Shown piece by piece: positions 13,719-27,000 of a stretch of DNA of 64,000 nucleotides. The notes beneath the pieces were generated by a model. It was given only the letters and a program-made list of their open reading frames with translations. It was not told the origin of the DNA and made no database searches. The translations under genes and the position numbers were made by a program. The stretch comes from Sapria himalayana (Eukaryota; Streptophyta; Magnoliopsida; Malpighiales; Rafflesiaceae), in NCBI GenBank assembly GCA_029783825.1, contig JAREIK010000771.1, positions 1-64,000 of the forward strand, given 5' to 3'. Within the stretch, counting starts at the first letter, position 1. Each line of letters starts with the position of its first letter.

Positions 13719-15999
13719 ATGGCACAATCCAACGGTAAATGAAAAATATAATAAATTGAAGATGATCACATCTCAAATGATCAAAGTACTGGTAAATCCA
13801 ATCATCATCCTTTCACGAACCCTACTATTGTTACGGTAGGTTCTTCAATTCCAATTGTAAAATAAAGTCAAGGTACATCTGAACCTCAAGCTCATAAAAA
13901 GTATAAGTTTGCTGTTTGGGAAACTTATGAGATATTAGTTGATTCAAAGGGAAATGAAACTGGCAGGGCAGCTTGTATATGGTGTGGGAAAGAATACTTG
14001 GCAAAAAGTGATCAAGGTATTTTGGGTTTATAAAAATACTTGAGAACGACTTGTAAAAAATTTCCACACAAAAAAAAGAATTAATACAAGCTCACAAAGG
14101 ACAAGTCACAATCTTTGTTGTGTTTCACTAAAGGTACTAGTTTAGAGGATAACAAATTAACTTGTTGAAAATTTGATCAACAACTAGTTAGGGAAGTTTT
14201 GGTGAAAAAGATCATAAAAGATAAATTACCTTTTTGTTTTGTTGAGAGGGATGAGTTTAAGGAGTTTTGTGAAGTTAGTATGCCTCAATTTAAAAATCCA
14301 TCTAGTCACTCTATGTTGGAAATTATTTTTCTTTGTTTGTGAAGGAAAAAAAGAAATTATTTGTTAGCATATCATCTCATTGTTGTCGAGTTTCATTGAC
14401 TACCAACACTTGGACTAGCATTCAAAATTTATCTTATATATGTTTGACTGTTCATTTCATTGATTCTCAATGGAATATGCATAAAAGGCTTTTGAACTTT
14501 TGTATAATTAAAAGTCATTTTGGAGTTAATATTAGATATGCTATTGAATTTTGCATGAATGAATGGTGTTTGAGAAAGTTGAATTGCATTACTGTTGACA
14601 ATGCAACAAATAATGATGTTGCAGTTGAACAATTGAAAAAAAAGATTGTGAAGAAAAGTGTTGTACCTTTGAGAGGCGAGCATTTTCATCTGAGATTTTG
14701 TGCTCATATCCTAAACTTAATTTCAGAGATGGCATTGCAGTAGTTCAGGGTGCTATACAAAAAATTAGAGGTGTGGTGAAATATGTGAGGAGCAGTCCTA
14801 AAAGATTAGATATGTTTAAGTTATTTGTTGAATAAGCAAACTTGACATTTGGATCTTCATTGCAATTAGATTGTCCTACGAGATGGCATTCAACTTATTT
14901 GATGCTACAAACTGATATAAAATATCAAAAAGAAATTGATAAGTTGGAGGACAAAGACAAAATGTTTTTGAAAGAGTTTGATTCAAATGGTCCAACTGAG
15001 AGAGACTGAACAAACGCCAAAATTTTGGCTCGTTTCTTGAAAACTTTTTATGAGATAACTTATAAATTTTTTGGCTCATAATATTCTACATCTAGTGTTT
15101 ATTTTCCTGAGATTATTCGAATTTTGGAAAAAATTGAACTTTGAGAAAATAGTAGAGATACAATGGTATCTGAAATGTGTATGAAAATGAGGCATAAATT
15201 CAACAAATATTGAGGTTATCTTCAGTCTACAAATATTATGCTTTTTGTAACAGTAGTGTTGGATCCAAGATATAAGCTCAAATATCTAAATGTTAAGTAC
15301 ACTTTGCATTATAAAGAGGAATTGGCTAAAAATTTAGTGAAAAAGGTTATAAATTCTTTAGATGAGATGATGGATGATTATAAAGATTTAAATGAAGATG
15401 AATCAAAAGAAGATGATTTCTCTTCTAGTGTGTCGATAAAAATGATGATTTCTTTGATGGTAGTGATACTTATGTTGAAGATTTTTTTTGTTGAATTGGA
15501 GAAAGAATAAGAAGTTTCAGCTTTGGAAGAGTTGGATAGGTACTTGGAGGACAAACTTGAAAAAAATAGAATTGATTTTGATCTTCTAAACTAGTGGAAG
15601 GTAAATGAGGTTAGGTATCCTTCTTTGGAAAATGTAGCAAGGGATGTATTTGCTATCCAAGCATCTATTGTGGCCTACGAATCTACATTCAACACTGGGG
15701 GGAGAACTTTAGATAAATTTAGGAGTTCTTTAACACCTATTACATCTGAAGTTCTCATATGTCTACAAGATTGGTTGAGAAGCTCAAACAAACCTATTGA
15801 ATTTGAAAAATTAGTTCAAGACCTTGATGATATTGAATCTGGTTAGTATACAAATCTTGTAAATTTTAATTTCACTTTTAATTATTTTATTCATTCAATT
15901 TAATAAAAATATTGTTCAATAACAATTTTCAGAGGGGTCACAAGATCCAAATATTCTTCCTACTATAGTTGGCCAATTAAATTTGGAATGGGTGTATTA
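13719..15999 (+). pseudogene. hAT transposase pseudogene (RICESLEEPER/DAYSLEEPER-like)
   Basis: Remnant of an Ac-like transposase, which normally cuts and pastes its own element through the terminal repeats. The frame from ATG 13719 (MAQSNGK, then stop) runs into a BED zinc finger at about 13893-14080: a VWETYE segment, the first cysteine pair CIWC at GRAACIWCGKEY, then GILGL-stop-KYLRTTC, where the first zinc-binding histidine is not evident. Next comes KDKLPFCFVERDEF, the usual LPF-VE segment. After a frameshift before 14333 there is RVSLTTNTWTS and ITVDNATNND, the RNaseH-like core, ending RFCAHILNL. A second frameshift near 14728 leads to LDCPTRWHSTYL, and the C-terminal dimerisation region ends in SLTPITSEVLICLQDWLRSS. 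In-frame stops lie at 13740, 13749, 13752, 13863, 14031, 14082, 14166, 14833, 15007, 15079, 15142, 15211, 15508 and 15592; the last replaces a tryptophan of the usual NWWK. A possible intron (GTTAGT to TTTCAG, about 15842-15930) may precede a short final exon. It cannot make an active protein. Confidence 0.92.
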
Positions 16000-16801
16000 A
16001 ATTTTATAAGTTAATATTTTGTTTTTTTATTATTCGTTCATCTTAGAAATTTATGTCTACATGATTAACACGTTTTCATCTTTGGTTGTCTTTCTACAGT
16101 GGAGGAAGAAAAGGGAGGAGTTGTAGAAGAGATAATTAATTGGGTTTGGATTTTCGTTGCTGTTCTGGGAGGGACCTTTGAAATGATTATTATCGTGCTT
16201 GTTATTAGTTGTATTTTTTTTGTTATATTAAGCTACCTAATTTTAGCAATTACTTAAGTAGTAATTGCTACTACCAATGTCTGTGGTCAACTTTAGAAAT
16301 TCCTTAATATTTTAAGTAATTGTTTAAAAAATGTTGTATTGCTATTATGGTTAACTTTCACTCGGCTAAACAAAGCCAACTTGTGAAAAAACAAAGAACC
16401 AAATTAAGCACCCAACTCGGTCCCGTTCTATTTAACATTTTTATCCTTTTCTGCACATCAAAGCTTTTGACAAGATAATGGAACTCATTTGTGGTATTCA
16501 GCCTATTTGACAAAACAAAATTGGCCCAAGTTGAGTTTGAAATATACATAACTAAGGAATGATAAATGGTACAACAAAAGGTTTCGGCATGAACTAACTT
16601 GGCCAGTTTGAAGAAAATAAATTGAAAAAAATGGCCGAACACCGTTCCGTCTAGGAACCGTTCTCTCCTAGCCAAAATCCCCGATCTCCATCCCGTCCAA
16701 TCCCGATATTTTTAAACTTATGGGACGTGTCTGGATCTTCAAAAAAAAATCTTCGAACTGTGGGAAAGGACTGGAGATTTGTAATCTCCATCCCATTCCG
16801 T
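16000..16801. other. hAT 3' non-coding and subterminal region
   Basis: Follows the end of the transposase remnant. The part from about 16660 to 16801 is rich in words such as TCCCGTCC and TCCCGATA, mirroring CCCGTCCCG at 13205-13215 on the left. Subterminal clusters like this are where hAT transposases usually bind, but that role is inferred here. A reverse open frame at 16358-16675 overlaps this region and resembles nothing I know. Confidence 0.6.
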
Positions 16802-16817
16802 CCCATGAGAACCCCTA
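16802..16817 (-). repeat. hAT right terminal inverted repeat
   Basis: CCCATGAGAACCCCTA on the plus strand, the inverted partner of 13110-13125, matching at 14 of 16 positions. The target duplication follows immediately. Confidence 0.93.
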
Positions 16818-16825
16818 GCATTTAG
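16818..16825. repeat. Right 8-bp target site duplication
   Basis: GCATTTAG, identical to 13102-13109. The satellite continues seamlessly with TGGTTTATAGG. Confidence 0.95.
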
Positions 16826-17468
16826 TGGTTTATAGGTTTTATTTAAAAAATAAAATAACAAAAAATTTAATATAATCTTTGAAACTATAACAATTTTTAT
16901 TTATTTTTTTAAATGTGAATACTATATTTAGTTATAATAATCTTAATAATTATATATCATGTAAATTAAATATAAATAATTATATTGATATATATTATAT
17001 TAATGATCATACAAAAGAATAATAAATAATTATTAATAAAATAAATATTGTTTAAAATATATTTACGATACCTAAAATGATTCAAAATCAAAGTGAAAAA
17101 TTTTATTAAATATTAATTTTAAATTTTAAAAGTTTTATATCCATTTATAAGGTTATATATTTTTTGATGAAAAATAAATTATTTAAATTATATTTGTCTA
17201 ATTATTAATTTAATTTGTAATTTATATTTCTATAAAAATAAACTAATAAATAATTAAAATGTATATATAAAATTATAATGAATACTAATAAAAATGAGAT
17301 TTATGATTTATTATTTAGTGTATACCTATTTAATGGTTTAAGTTTATTGTGGTTTTGGGGTTAATGAGTTTATTGATTTATATATTTACACATTTAAGTT
17401 TTATTTATTGATTTATAGTTTTTATTTAATCAAAGAAATAAAAAAAATTATTTTTATGAATTTTCATG

Positions 17469-17496
17469 ATTTTCAAAGGTTATAACCTTTGAAAAT
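17469..17496. repeat. Palindromic satellite box, consensus example
   Basis: A perfect 28-bp dyad with half-sites TTTCAAAGGTTA and TAACCTTTGAAA centred between 17482 and 17483. This is the commonest form of the box and is also seen near 3505, 19270, 34475, 40220, 41410 and 57721. The symmetry is much better conserved than the A/T flanks around it. Confidence 0.92.
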
Positions 17497-19853
17497 ATAA
17501 TAATTTTTTAATAGTTCTAAAATATGAATACAATACTTAGTTATAATAATCTTAATAATTATATTTGATATAAATTCAATATAAAAATTTTATTAATATA
17601 TATTATTTTGATGATCAACAAATAAATTAATATACTATTATTAATAAGACATAAATTAATTAAAATATATTTGTAGAACCCAAAATAAATTAAAATCAAA
17701 ATAAATTATATTACTAAATAAAATTTTAAATTCTTGAAATTTTGTTTAGTTTTATAAGCTTATATTTTTTTTCATAAAAAAATAATTTATTTAAATTATA
17801 TATGTCTCACGCATTATTTATTTTGTAATTAATATTCCTATAAAAATAAACTAAAAAATAATTAAAATGAATATTTAAAATTATAATGAATACAAATAAA
17901 AACGAGATTTATTATTTATTATTTAGGTTATATAGGTTTAATGGTTTAAGTATTTAGGGGGTTTTGGGGTTTAGGAGTCTAGAGATTTTAATGTTTAGGC
18001 ATTTAGTGGTTTATAAGTTTTATTTAAATAATAAAATAATAAAATTTTATTTTTGTGATTTTTTATCATTTTTGACGTATATAAACTTTGAAAATATAAT
18101 AATTTTTAAATTTTTTTTTCAAATGTAAATATAATATTTAGTTATATTAACTTAATAATTATTAGAAATTTTAATTGAATATAAGTAATTTTATTATTCA
18201 ATATTATAAAAATGATCAAATAATAAATTAATAAACTATTATTAATAAGATTGATCGCAATTAAAATATAATTGTGAAACATATATATAATGATTCAAAA
18301 TCAATGTAAAATATATTAGTAAATAATAATTTTTTGTTTTTAAATTTTTACTTCTTTATATAAGTTTATTTTTTTTGATTAAAAATAAATTATTAAAATT
18401 ATATTTGTTTCACTCATTATTTATTTTGTGATTTATATTTCTATAAAAAATAAACTAAAAAATAATTAAAATGAATATTTAAAACTATAATGAATACAAA
18501 TTAAAATGAGATTTAAAATTTATTATATATGGTATACCAGTTTAATGATTTGATTATTTAGTGGTTTATAGGTTTTATTTATATAATAAAAATTTAAAAT
18601 TCTATTTTTGATTTTTTCTGATTTCAAAGGTTATAACTTTTTAAAATATAATAATTTTTTAAATTTTTTGAAATGTTAATATCATGTATAATTATATTAA
18701 TCTTACTAATTATATATCATATAAATTCAATATAAATAATTTTAATGATATATATTAGAATAATGATCAAAAATTAAATTAATAAACTATTATTAATAAT
18801 AGTAATATTAATTAAAATATATTTACATAACAGAAAATGATTCAAAATCAAATCAGAATATATTACTAAAATATAATTTCAAAACCTATATATATTGATT
18901 CAAAATCAAAGTAAAATATATTACTAAATAATAATTTTTTGTTTTTAAATTTTTACATCTTTTTATAAGATTATTTTTTTTTGATTAAAATTAAATTTTT
19001 AAAATTATAGTTGTCATTCTCATTATTTATTTTGTAATTAATATTTCTATAAAAAATATACTAATAAATAATTAAAATGAATATTTAAAATTATAATAAA
19101 TACAAATTAAAATGTGATTGATGATTTATTATATGTGATATCCCGGTTTAATGGTTTGATTATTTAGGAGTTTATCAATTTATGTTTTTAGGTATTTAGT
19201 GGTTTATAGGTTTTATTTATATAATAAAAATAAAAAATTTTTTTTCGATTTTTTTAGATTTTCAAAGGTTATAACCTTTGAAAATAAAATAATTTTTAAA
19301 ATTTTTTGAAATGTGAATACTATGTATAATTATATTAATTTTACAAATTATATATCATATAAATTCATTATAAACAATTTTAATGATAGATATTAAAATA
19401 ATGATCAAAAATTAAATTAATAAACTATTATTAATAATATAAATATTAATTAAAATATATTTACATAACACAAAAAGATTCAAAAACAAATCAAAATATA
19501 TTACTAAATAATAATTATTTGCTTTTAAATTTTTTTTCTTTTTATAAGCTTATCAATTTTTTGATTAAAAATAATTTTTATAAATCATATTTTTAACTCA
19601 TAATTTATTTTATAATTAATACATATATAAAAATAAAAAACTAAATAATCAAAATGAATTTTTTAAATTATAATGAAAACATATAAAAATGAAATTTATT
19701 AATTATTATTTAGGGTATATCGATTTAAAGGATTACCTATATAGCCGTATCGGTATTTTGTAGTTTAGTGATTTAAATCGTTAAGCATTTAGTGATGTAT
19801 AGGTTTTATTTAAACAATAGAATAACAAAGAAAAAATATTTTTATTATTTTTC

Positions 19854-19885
19854 ATATTTTCGAAGGTTATAACCTTCGAAAATAT
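19854..19885. repeat. Perfect 32-bp palindrome with paired changes
   Basis: Arms read TTTTCGAAGG and CCTTCGAAAA instead of TTTTCAAAGG and CCTTTGAAAA. The A-to-G change in the left arm is matched by T-to-C in the right, so all 16 pairs still match. The same CG pair is present near 57112-57136, and partly near 40808-40825. Confidence 0.9.
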
Positions 19886-22597
19886 AATAATTTTAAATTT
19901 TTTTCAAAAGTGAATACAATATTTAGTTATAATAATCATTTTATTTATATATCATATAAATTTTATATAAACATTTTTATTGATACATATTCTAATAATA
20001 ATGAAAAAATAACTTAATAATCTCTTATTAATAAGATAGATATCAATTAAAATATAATTACCAAACCTATAATGATTCAACAGCAAAGCAAAATATATTA
20101 CTATATAATAATTTTTTGTTTTGAAATTTTTTTTCTTTTAAAAAGTTTATCTATAATTTTTTGATGAAAAATAATTTACATAAATTATATTTGTGTAACT
20201 CATAAATTATTTTGTAATTAATATTTATATAAAAATAAACAAATAAATAATTAAAATGAATATTTAAAATTATAATTAAAAATAATGAGATTTATTATTT
20301 TTTATTTAGGGTATACCGGTCTAATTTAAAATAGATATATCTTACAAATAATTTATTTTGTAATTAATATTTCTATAAAAATAAACTGAAAATTAATAAA
20401 AATAATAATTTAAAATTATACTGAATAAAAATTAAAATGATATTTATGATTTATTATTAATGTATACTAGTTTAATGGTTTAAGTATTTAGAGCTTTTGT
20501 CTTTTAGGATTTTAGCAATTTAGGTTTTTAGGCATTTAGTGGTTTATTGGTTAATTTAATCAATAAAATAACAAAAATAATTTGTATTTTTTCTAATTTT
20601 CATAGTTTATAACCTTTGAAAATATAATAATATTTAATATTTTTTGAAATGTGAATTAATATATAATTATTATAATATTAATAATTATATATGACATAAA
20701 TTCAATATAAATAATGTTATTGATAGATATTATAATAATGATCAAAAATTAAATTAATAAACTATTAATAATAAGATAGATATTAATTAAAAAATATTTA
20801 CAAAACACAAATTGATTCAAAATTAAAGTAAACTATATTACTGGATAATAATTTTTAATTTTTAAATTTTTACTTCTTTTTTAAGCGTATATATTTTTTT
20901 TGATTAAAAATAAATTTTTTTAATTATATTTGTCGCACTCATAATTTATTTTATAATAAATATTTCCATAAAATTAAACTAACAAATAAATAAAATGAAT
21001 TTATAAAGTATAATAAATAGAAATTAAAAATAGATTTATTAATTATTATGTAGTATATAGTAGTTTAATGGTTTATGTATTTAGGTATTACAGGATATAG
21101 GTGTTTAATGATTTAATTGTGTATGTATTTAGTGGTTTATAGGTAAAAAATAAAATAACAAAACATTAATTTTTATTATTTTTGAAATTTTCACAGGTTA
21201 TAACCTTTGAAAATATAATAATTTTTAAATTCTTTTCAAAAGTGAATTCAATATTTTGTTAAAATAATCAATATATTTATATATCATATTTCAACATAAA
21301 CAATTTTAGTGATAAATATTCTAATAATGATCAAAAAATATATTTATAATCTATTATTAATAAGATAGATATCAATTAAAATATAATTACAAAACATAAA
21401 ATGATTCATAGACAAAACAAAATATATTACTATATAATAATTTTTTGTTTTGAAAACTTTTTTATTTTAAAAAGTTTATCTATATTTTTTTGATTAAATA
21501 TAATTTACATAAATTATATTTGTCTAACTAATAATTTATTTTTAATTAATATTTATATAAAAATAAAAAATTAATAATTAAAATGAATATTAAAAATTAT
21601 AATGAAAAAAAATGTGATTTATTATTTATTATTTAGGGTATACTGGTTTAATTTAAGTTATATATGTCACACTAATAATTTATTTTGTAATTAATATTTC
21701 TAAAAAAATAAACTAATAAATATTTAAAATAAAAATTTAAAATTATACTGAATAAAAATTAACATGAGATTTTTGATTTATTATTAATGTATACCCATTT
21801 AATGGTTTAAGAATTTTGAGGTTTTGTTGTTTAGGAGTTTAGTGATTTATGTATTTAGGCATTTAATGATTTATATGTTTTATTTAAACAATAAAATAAC
21901 AAAAAAAATTGTAATTTTTTGTCATTTTCAAATGTTATAAACTTTGAAATTTTAATAATATTTAAAATTTTTTGAAATTTGAATACAATATTTAGTTATA
22001 ATAATTTTAATAATTCTATATCATATGAAATAAATATAAACAATTTTATTGATAGATATTATAATAATGATGAAAAATTAAATTATTAAACTATTTATAA
22101 TAAGATAGATTTTAATTAAAAAATATTTACAAAACCCAATTTGATTCAAAATTAAAGTAAAATATATTTCTTAATAATAATTTTTAATTTTTTACTTATT
22201 TTATATGTGTAAATACTTTTTTTGATTAAAAATAAATTATTTAAATTATATGTGTCGCACTCATAATTTATTTTGTAATAAAATTTTCTATAAAATATAC
22301 TAATAAATAATTAAAATGAATATTTAAAATAATAATAAATTGAAATAAAAATTCAATTTATTAATTATTAAGTAGTATATAGCTATTTTTTGTTCTAGAG
22401 ACAAAATATACAATCATGACCATTGTTAATGCTACAGTAATCTAAAGCAAGAAAAAGACTGAATCAATAACTCACCCCTTGAGTCATTAGTTTGCGTTAC
22501 ATATACAAAAAGATAAATCTGTGATATTCCTAAAAGTTGTGTATTTCAATTTAAATTTAACACTTAGTCATTTGATTATAAAAGTGCAAAACATGTG

Positions 22598-22660
22598 ATT
22601 TAGGATTTAGGGTTTATGGATTAGGGTTATAGTTTATGGTTTAAGGTTTAGGATTTATGG
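22598..22660 (+). repeat. Degenerate telomere-like heptads in copy 2
   Basis: Run of TTTAGGA, TTTAGGG, TTTATGG, TTAGGG, TTTATGG, TTTAAGG and TTTAGGA units, one or two units shorter than the homologous runs in copies 1 and 5. Confidence 0.72.
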
Positions 22661-23327
22661 TTTTTTTTTGGAAAATACACACTTTATTTATTATGTAGGC
22701 ACTCAACTTACAAGAGACTAAAAAGCTGACTAATTTAGGCCAGCCGATCAAATCCTATGCACCTTAATGATTCTATGCATAAAATACATAAAAAAACATA
22801 ATGCCTAATAATTCCAAGCGTATGAATACAATTAAAACAACTAGGCATTCACGGACTTCAGAGTCGGCATTGAGTCATTATGCGCACTGCATCCTTTCCA
22901 TTCGGATTTGTCCAAGCCTTTTAGAGGAACCTGAATGATGCACCATATTAAAACTTTGCAATTATAAGATTGTGCATGTGTGTGACATGCAGCATCAAGT
23001 GTTTGCCTATGTCATTTCTATGCAATGGAATACATATAAAACTGAATCCCGTAAATCCACAAGTCCATATCTACGGAACTTTGTCAATTCATTCTCACCT
23101 CTAAATTCCACATTCATTTTCTCCAATGATCATCAAAAGAGTATCTATTGGGTTAGAATACTTTTTCCTTGAGCTCCAAAAAGTGGCTGTAGGTTGCACG
23201 GACAAAATATCAAAAAATATGGATCCATTGATGTGCATGTGTGATGAGTTCCATCTCATAGTCTTATTATCTACGAGTACAACCAATCTAGAATACAAGT
23301 AAAATTACAAAATGCTATAAAGATGGG

Positions 23328-23452
23328 TATTTACAAAATGCATCGCCTAATGTGTAGCATCGCCTAATGAGTTCCATATTTTGTATCCACCAACAAAATA
23401 TGCTACACTCCTGGGAGTGTAGCATCGCTTAATGTGTATTTACAAAATGCAT
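23328..23452. repeat. Local duplication and hairpin inside copy 2
   Basis: The segment TATTTACAAAATGCAT is present twice (start and end of the interval), and GTAGCATCGCC-TAATG appears three times. In between lies a hairpin at 23402-23423 with 10-bp arms (GCTACACTCC and GGAGTGTAGC) around TG. Copies 1 and 5 have one version of this region, so copy 2 carries a private template-switch-like rearrangement. Confidence 0.75.
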
Positions 23453-23525
23453 TAGTGGGCCCCACTTAGAGATACTCATGAGTCCAGTTGCCATCATTTC
23501 ATGATACATAGAGAACAAACAAGAT

Positions 23526-23544
23526 TGTGTGTGTGTGTGTGTGT
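23526..23544. repeat. (TG)n microsatellite
   Basis: Nineteen bases of alternating T and G. Copies 1 and 3 have only a short GTGTGTG here, so this is a private slippage expansion. Confidence 0.9.
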
Positions 23545-24013
23545 CATGATCCATCTTTACAAGTACATGGTGCATACAAAGTCCAAAATACAAATAAGAC
23601 TACAAACATAAACTATAAGTTTGAATCTTTCGCTCCCGTGTGGCTGATCTGGATTCCATTGCTTACTGGCCCTGCTTGGTAATGCTTTGGATTTTTCCGG
23701 CTGTCTAATTAATCATGGATTACCCACTAGTCCTGTTTGGTGACGGTTGGGTGGCCCTCTATGCTGCCTGATAGGGCTAGTAGGACCCAATCCTATCTAC
23801 TCCTGGGTTTACTCCCGACCATTTTGCTCGGACTCATCAATTGTCTGAATTTTATCATCTAGCTTGCTAGTGGGGCCTTCTACAAGCTAGTGTCCCATAC
23901 TTCTGGATGCTTCCAGGACTTGCTGGCCACTCTAAATGGTACACCAAAATGGACAAGAATATGTGCACGTGTGTACTGTGGTCTATCGCTATTTGTGTGT
24001 GGTGCAGCAGTTT

Positions 24014-27000
24014 CAAGGTTTAGGTGTTTAGTAATTTAAGTATTTAGGTATTTTGTGGTTTATAGGTTTTATTTAAATAATTAAATAACAAAAGAATTAT
24101 TTTTATGATTTTTTCTCATTTTCAATGTTATAACCATTGAAAATATTATAATATTTAATTTTTTTTTCAAATGTTAATACAATATTTAATTATAATAATC
24201 ATAAAAATTAAATATCATGTAAATTCAATATCAATAATTTTATTAATCGATATTATAATACTGATCATAAAATAGATTAATAAAATATTATTAATAGATA
24301 GATATTAATTAAAATATCTTTTCAAAACCTAGAACGATTCAAAATCAAAGTAAAATATATAACTAAATAATAAATTTTTATTTTTAAATTTTATATTCTT
24401 TTAATAAACTTAAAAATTTTTTTGATGAAGATAAATTATTTAAATTATATTTTTCTCATTCATAATTTTATTTTGCAATTAATATTTCTATAAAAAAACT
24501 AATAAATAAATAAAATGAATATTAAAATTATAATGAATACAAATAAAAATAAGATTTATGATTAATTATTTAGGGTATACTGGTTTAATGGTTTAAGTAT
24601 TTAGGAGTTTAGGAGTTTAGTGATTTAAGTGTTTAGGTATTTAGTAGTTTATATGCTTTATTTAAATAATGAAATAACAAAAAAAATTATTTTTTAAATT
24701 TTTTATCAATTTTGAAGGTTATAACCTTTATAAATATAATAATTTTTAATTTTTTTTCAAATGTGAATACTATATTTAGTTATAATAAACTTAATAATTA
24801 TATATCATGTAAATTAAAAATAAACAATTTTATTGATAGATATTAATAAATATAAATATAAAAATGATCAAAAAATAAATTAATAAACTATTATTTATTG
24901 ATAGATATTTATATATTATTTATAAATACTTAAACCCTTAAAGATGGTTTAAATGTTTAAGTATTTAAGGGTATTGGGGTTTTGGGGTTTAGGAGTTTAA
25001 TGATTTAAGCGTTTAGGCATTTAGTAGTTTATAGGTTTTATATAAACAATAAAATAAAAAAAAATATTTTTGTGATTTTATCTCATTTTCAAAGATGATA
25101 ACCTTTAAAAATATAATAATTTTTAAATTATTTTCAAATGTAAATATAATATTTAGTTTTAAGAATCTTTATAATTATATATCATGTAAATTCAATATAA
25201 ACAATTTTATTGATAAATATTCTAATAATGATCAAAAAATAAATTAATAATCTATTATTAATAAGATTGATATTACTTAAAATATAATATCAAAACCTAA
25301 AATGATTCAAAAGCAAAACAAAATATATTACTAAATAATAATTATTTGTTTTTAAATTTTTATTATTTTTTATAAACTTATCTATTTTTTGATGAAAAAT
25401 AATTTTTATAAATTATATTTTTAACTCATAATTTATTTTATAATTAATACAAATATACAAATAAAAAACTAAAAATCAAAATGATTTTTTAAAATTATAA
25501 AGAAAACAACTAAAAATGATATTTATTAATTATTATTTAATGTATACCGGTTTAAAGGATTATCTAAATAGGGGTATCGGAATTTTGTAGTTTGTCATTT
25601 AAGTGTTTAGGCATTTAGTGCTGTATAGGTTTTATTTAAACAATGAAATAACAAAAAAAAATATATTTTTTTATTTTTTCACATGTTCAATGGTTATAAT
25701 CTTTGAAAATATAAAAATTTTAAAACTTTTTTTAAAAGTAAATATAATATTTAGTTATAATAATTATTAAATTTATATATCATATAAATTTAATATAAAC
25801 ATTTTTAATGATAAATATTTTAATAATGATCAAATATATTAATAACTTATTATTAATAAGATATATATCATTTAAAATATAATAACAAATATTAAAATGA
25901 TTTAGAAGCTAAGCAAAATATATTACTATATAATAATTTTTTGTTTTGAAATTTGTTTTTAAAAATTTATCTATATATTTTTTTGATGAAATATAATTTA
26001 TATAAATAATATTTGTTTAACTCATAATTTATTTTGTAATTAATATTTATATAAAAATATACAAATATATAATTAAAATGAATATTTAAAATTATAATGA
26101 AAAAAAATGAGTTTTATTATTTATTATTTAAGGTATACCGCTTTAATTTACATTAGATCTATCTATCTAATAATTTATATTGTAATAAATATTTCTATAA
26201 AAAGAAACTGATAAATAATTAAAATAAAAATTTAAAATTAAACTGAATAAAAATTAAAATGAATTTATGATTTATTATTAATGTATATAATTTTAAATGT
26301 TTAAGTATTGAGAGGTTTTTTCATTTAGGAGTTTAGCGATTTGTGTTATTAGGCATTTAGTGGTTTATAAGTTTTACTTAAACAATAAAATAACAAAAAA
26401 AAATTTGTAATTTTTTCTCATTTTCATAGGTCATAACCTTTGAAAATATAATTATATTTAACATTTTTTAGAATGTGAATATAATATTTAGTTATAATAA
26501 TATAATAATTATATATCATATAAATTCAATATAAACAATTTTATTGATAGATATTATAATAATGATCAAAAATTAAATTAATAAACTATTAATAATAAGA
26601 TAGATATTAATTAAAAAATATTTACAAAACCCAAATTGATTCAAAATTAAAGTAAAATATATTTCTTAATAATAATTTTTAATTTTTTACTTATTTTATA
26701 AGTGTAAATACTTTTATTGATTAAAAATAAATTATTTAAATTCTATTTATCACACTCATAATTTATTTTGTAATAAATATTTCTATAGAAATAAACTAAC
26801 AAAAAATTAATATAAAAATTTAAAATTATAATAAATAGAAAAATAAATTAGATTTATTAATTATTAAGTTGTATATAGCTGTTTAAGGTTTTATGTATTT
26901 AGGCATTACGAGGTTTAGGAGTTTACTAATTTAACTGTGTAAGCATTTAGTGGTTATAGGTTTTATTTAAAAAATAAATAAAGAAAAAATTTATTTTTAT

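Larger units (their letters stand above)
13110..16817 (+). mobile_element. Degenerate hAT DNA transposon
   Basis: A 3,708-bp element bounded by 16-bp terminal inverted repeats: left TAGGGCTGCTCATGGG, and right TAGGGGTTCTCATGGG read on the reverse strand; they match at 14 of 16 positions. A perfect 8-bp target duplication GCATTTAG lies outside both ends. Subterminal regions are rich in CCCGTCCC/GGGAC-like words on both sides. Inside is a decayed transposase of the plant Ac-like type with BED finger, RNaseH-like core pieces and a C-terminal dimerisation region. Perfect duplications and near-identical ends suggest a single insertion into the satellite, but the protein is dead, so it either inserted recently as a non-autonomous copy or decayed in place. 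Flanking monomers differ (K-like left, A-like right), so the target may have been a recombinant monomer. Confidence 0.95.
16826..22385 (+). repeat. Satellite array, forward block 2 (right of the hAT)
   Basis: Boxes are centred near 16875 (A type, left half deleted), 17482 (B, perfect 28-bp dyad at 17469-17496), 18080 (C), 18632 (L), 19270 (L-like), 19870, 20610 (J), 21200 (K) and 21937 (J-like). The A-B-C-L order repeats that of 220-2015 and 5219-6946. Spacings of about 740 bp at 19870-20610 and 21200-21937 reflect extra box-less partial monomers. The block ends in a K-type telomere-like region cut off by element copy 2. Confidence 0.9.
22386..24013 (+). repeat. 2.45-kb element, copy 2 (left-truncated)
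   Basis: Matches copy 1 from about 9066 to its right end, so about the first 0.9 kb is missing. The right junction lies in the same satellite register as in copy 1, and the next box follows about 117 bp later, as in the other right-intact copies (114-117 bp). It carries telomere-like heptads at 22598-22660, a TG run at 23526-23544 and a local rearrangement at 23328-23452. The left end joins a K-type monomer. Confidence 0.85.

Noticed and set aside
16358..16675. Reverse open frame of 105 codons in the hAT 3' region
   Set aside because: It lies in the non-coding subterminal part and has no recognisable motif; single copy prevents a conservation test.
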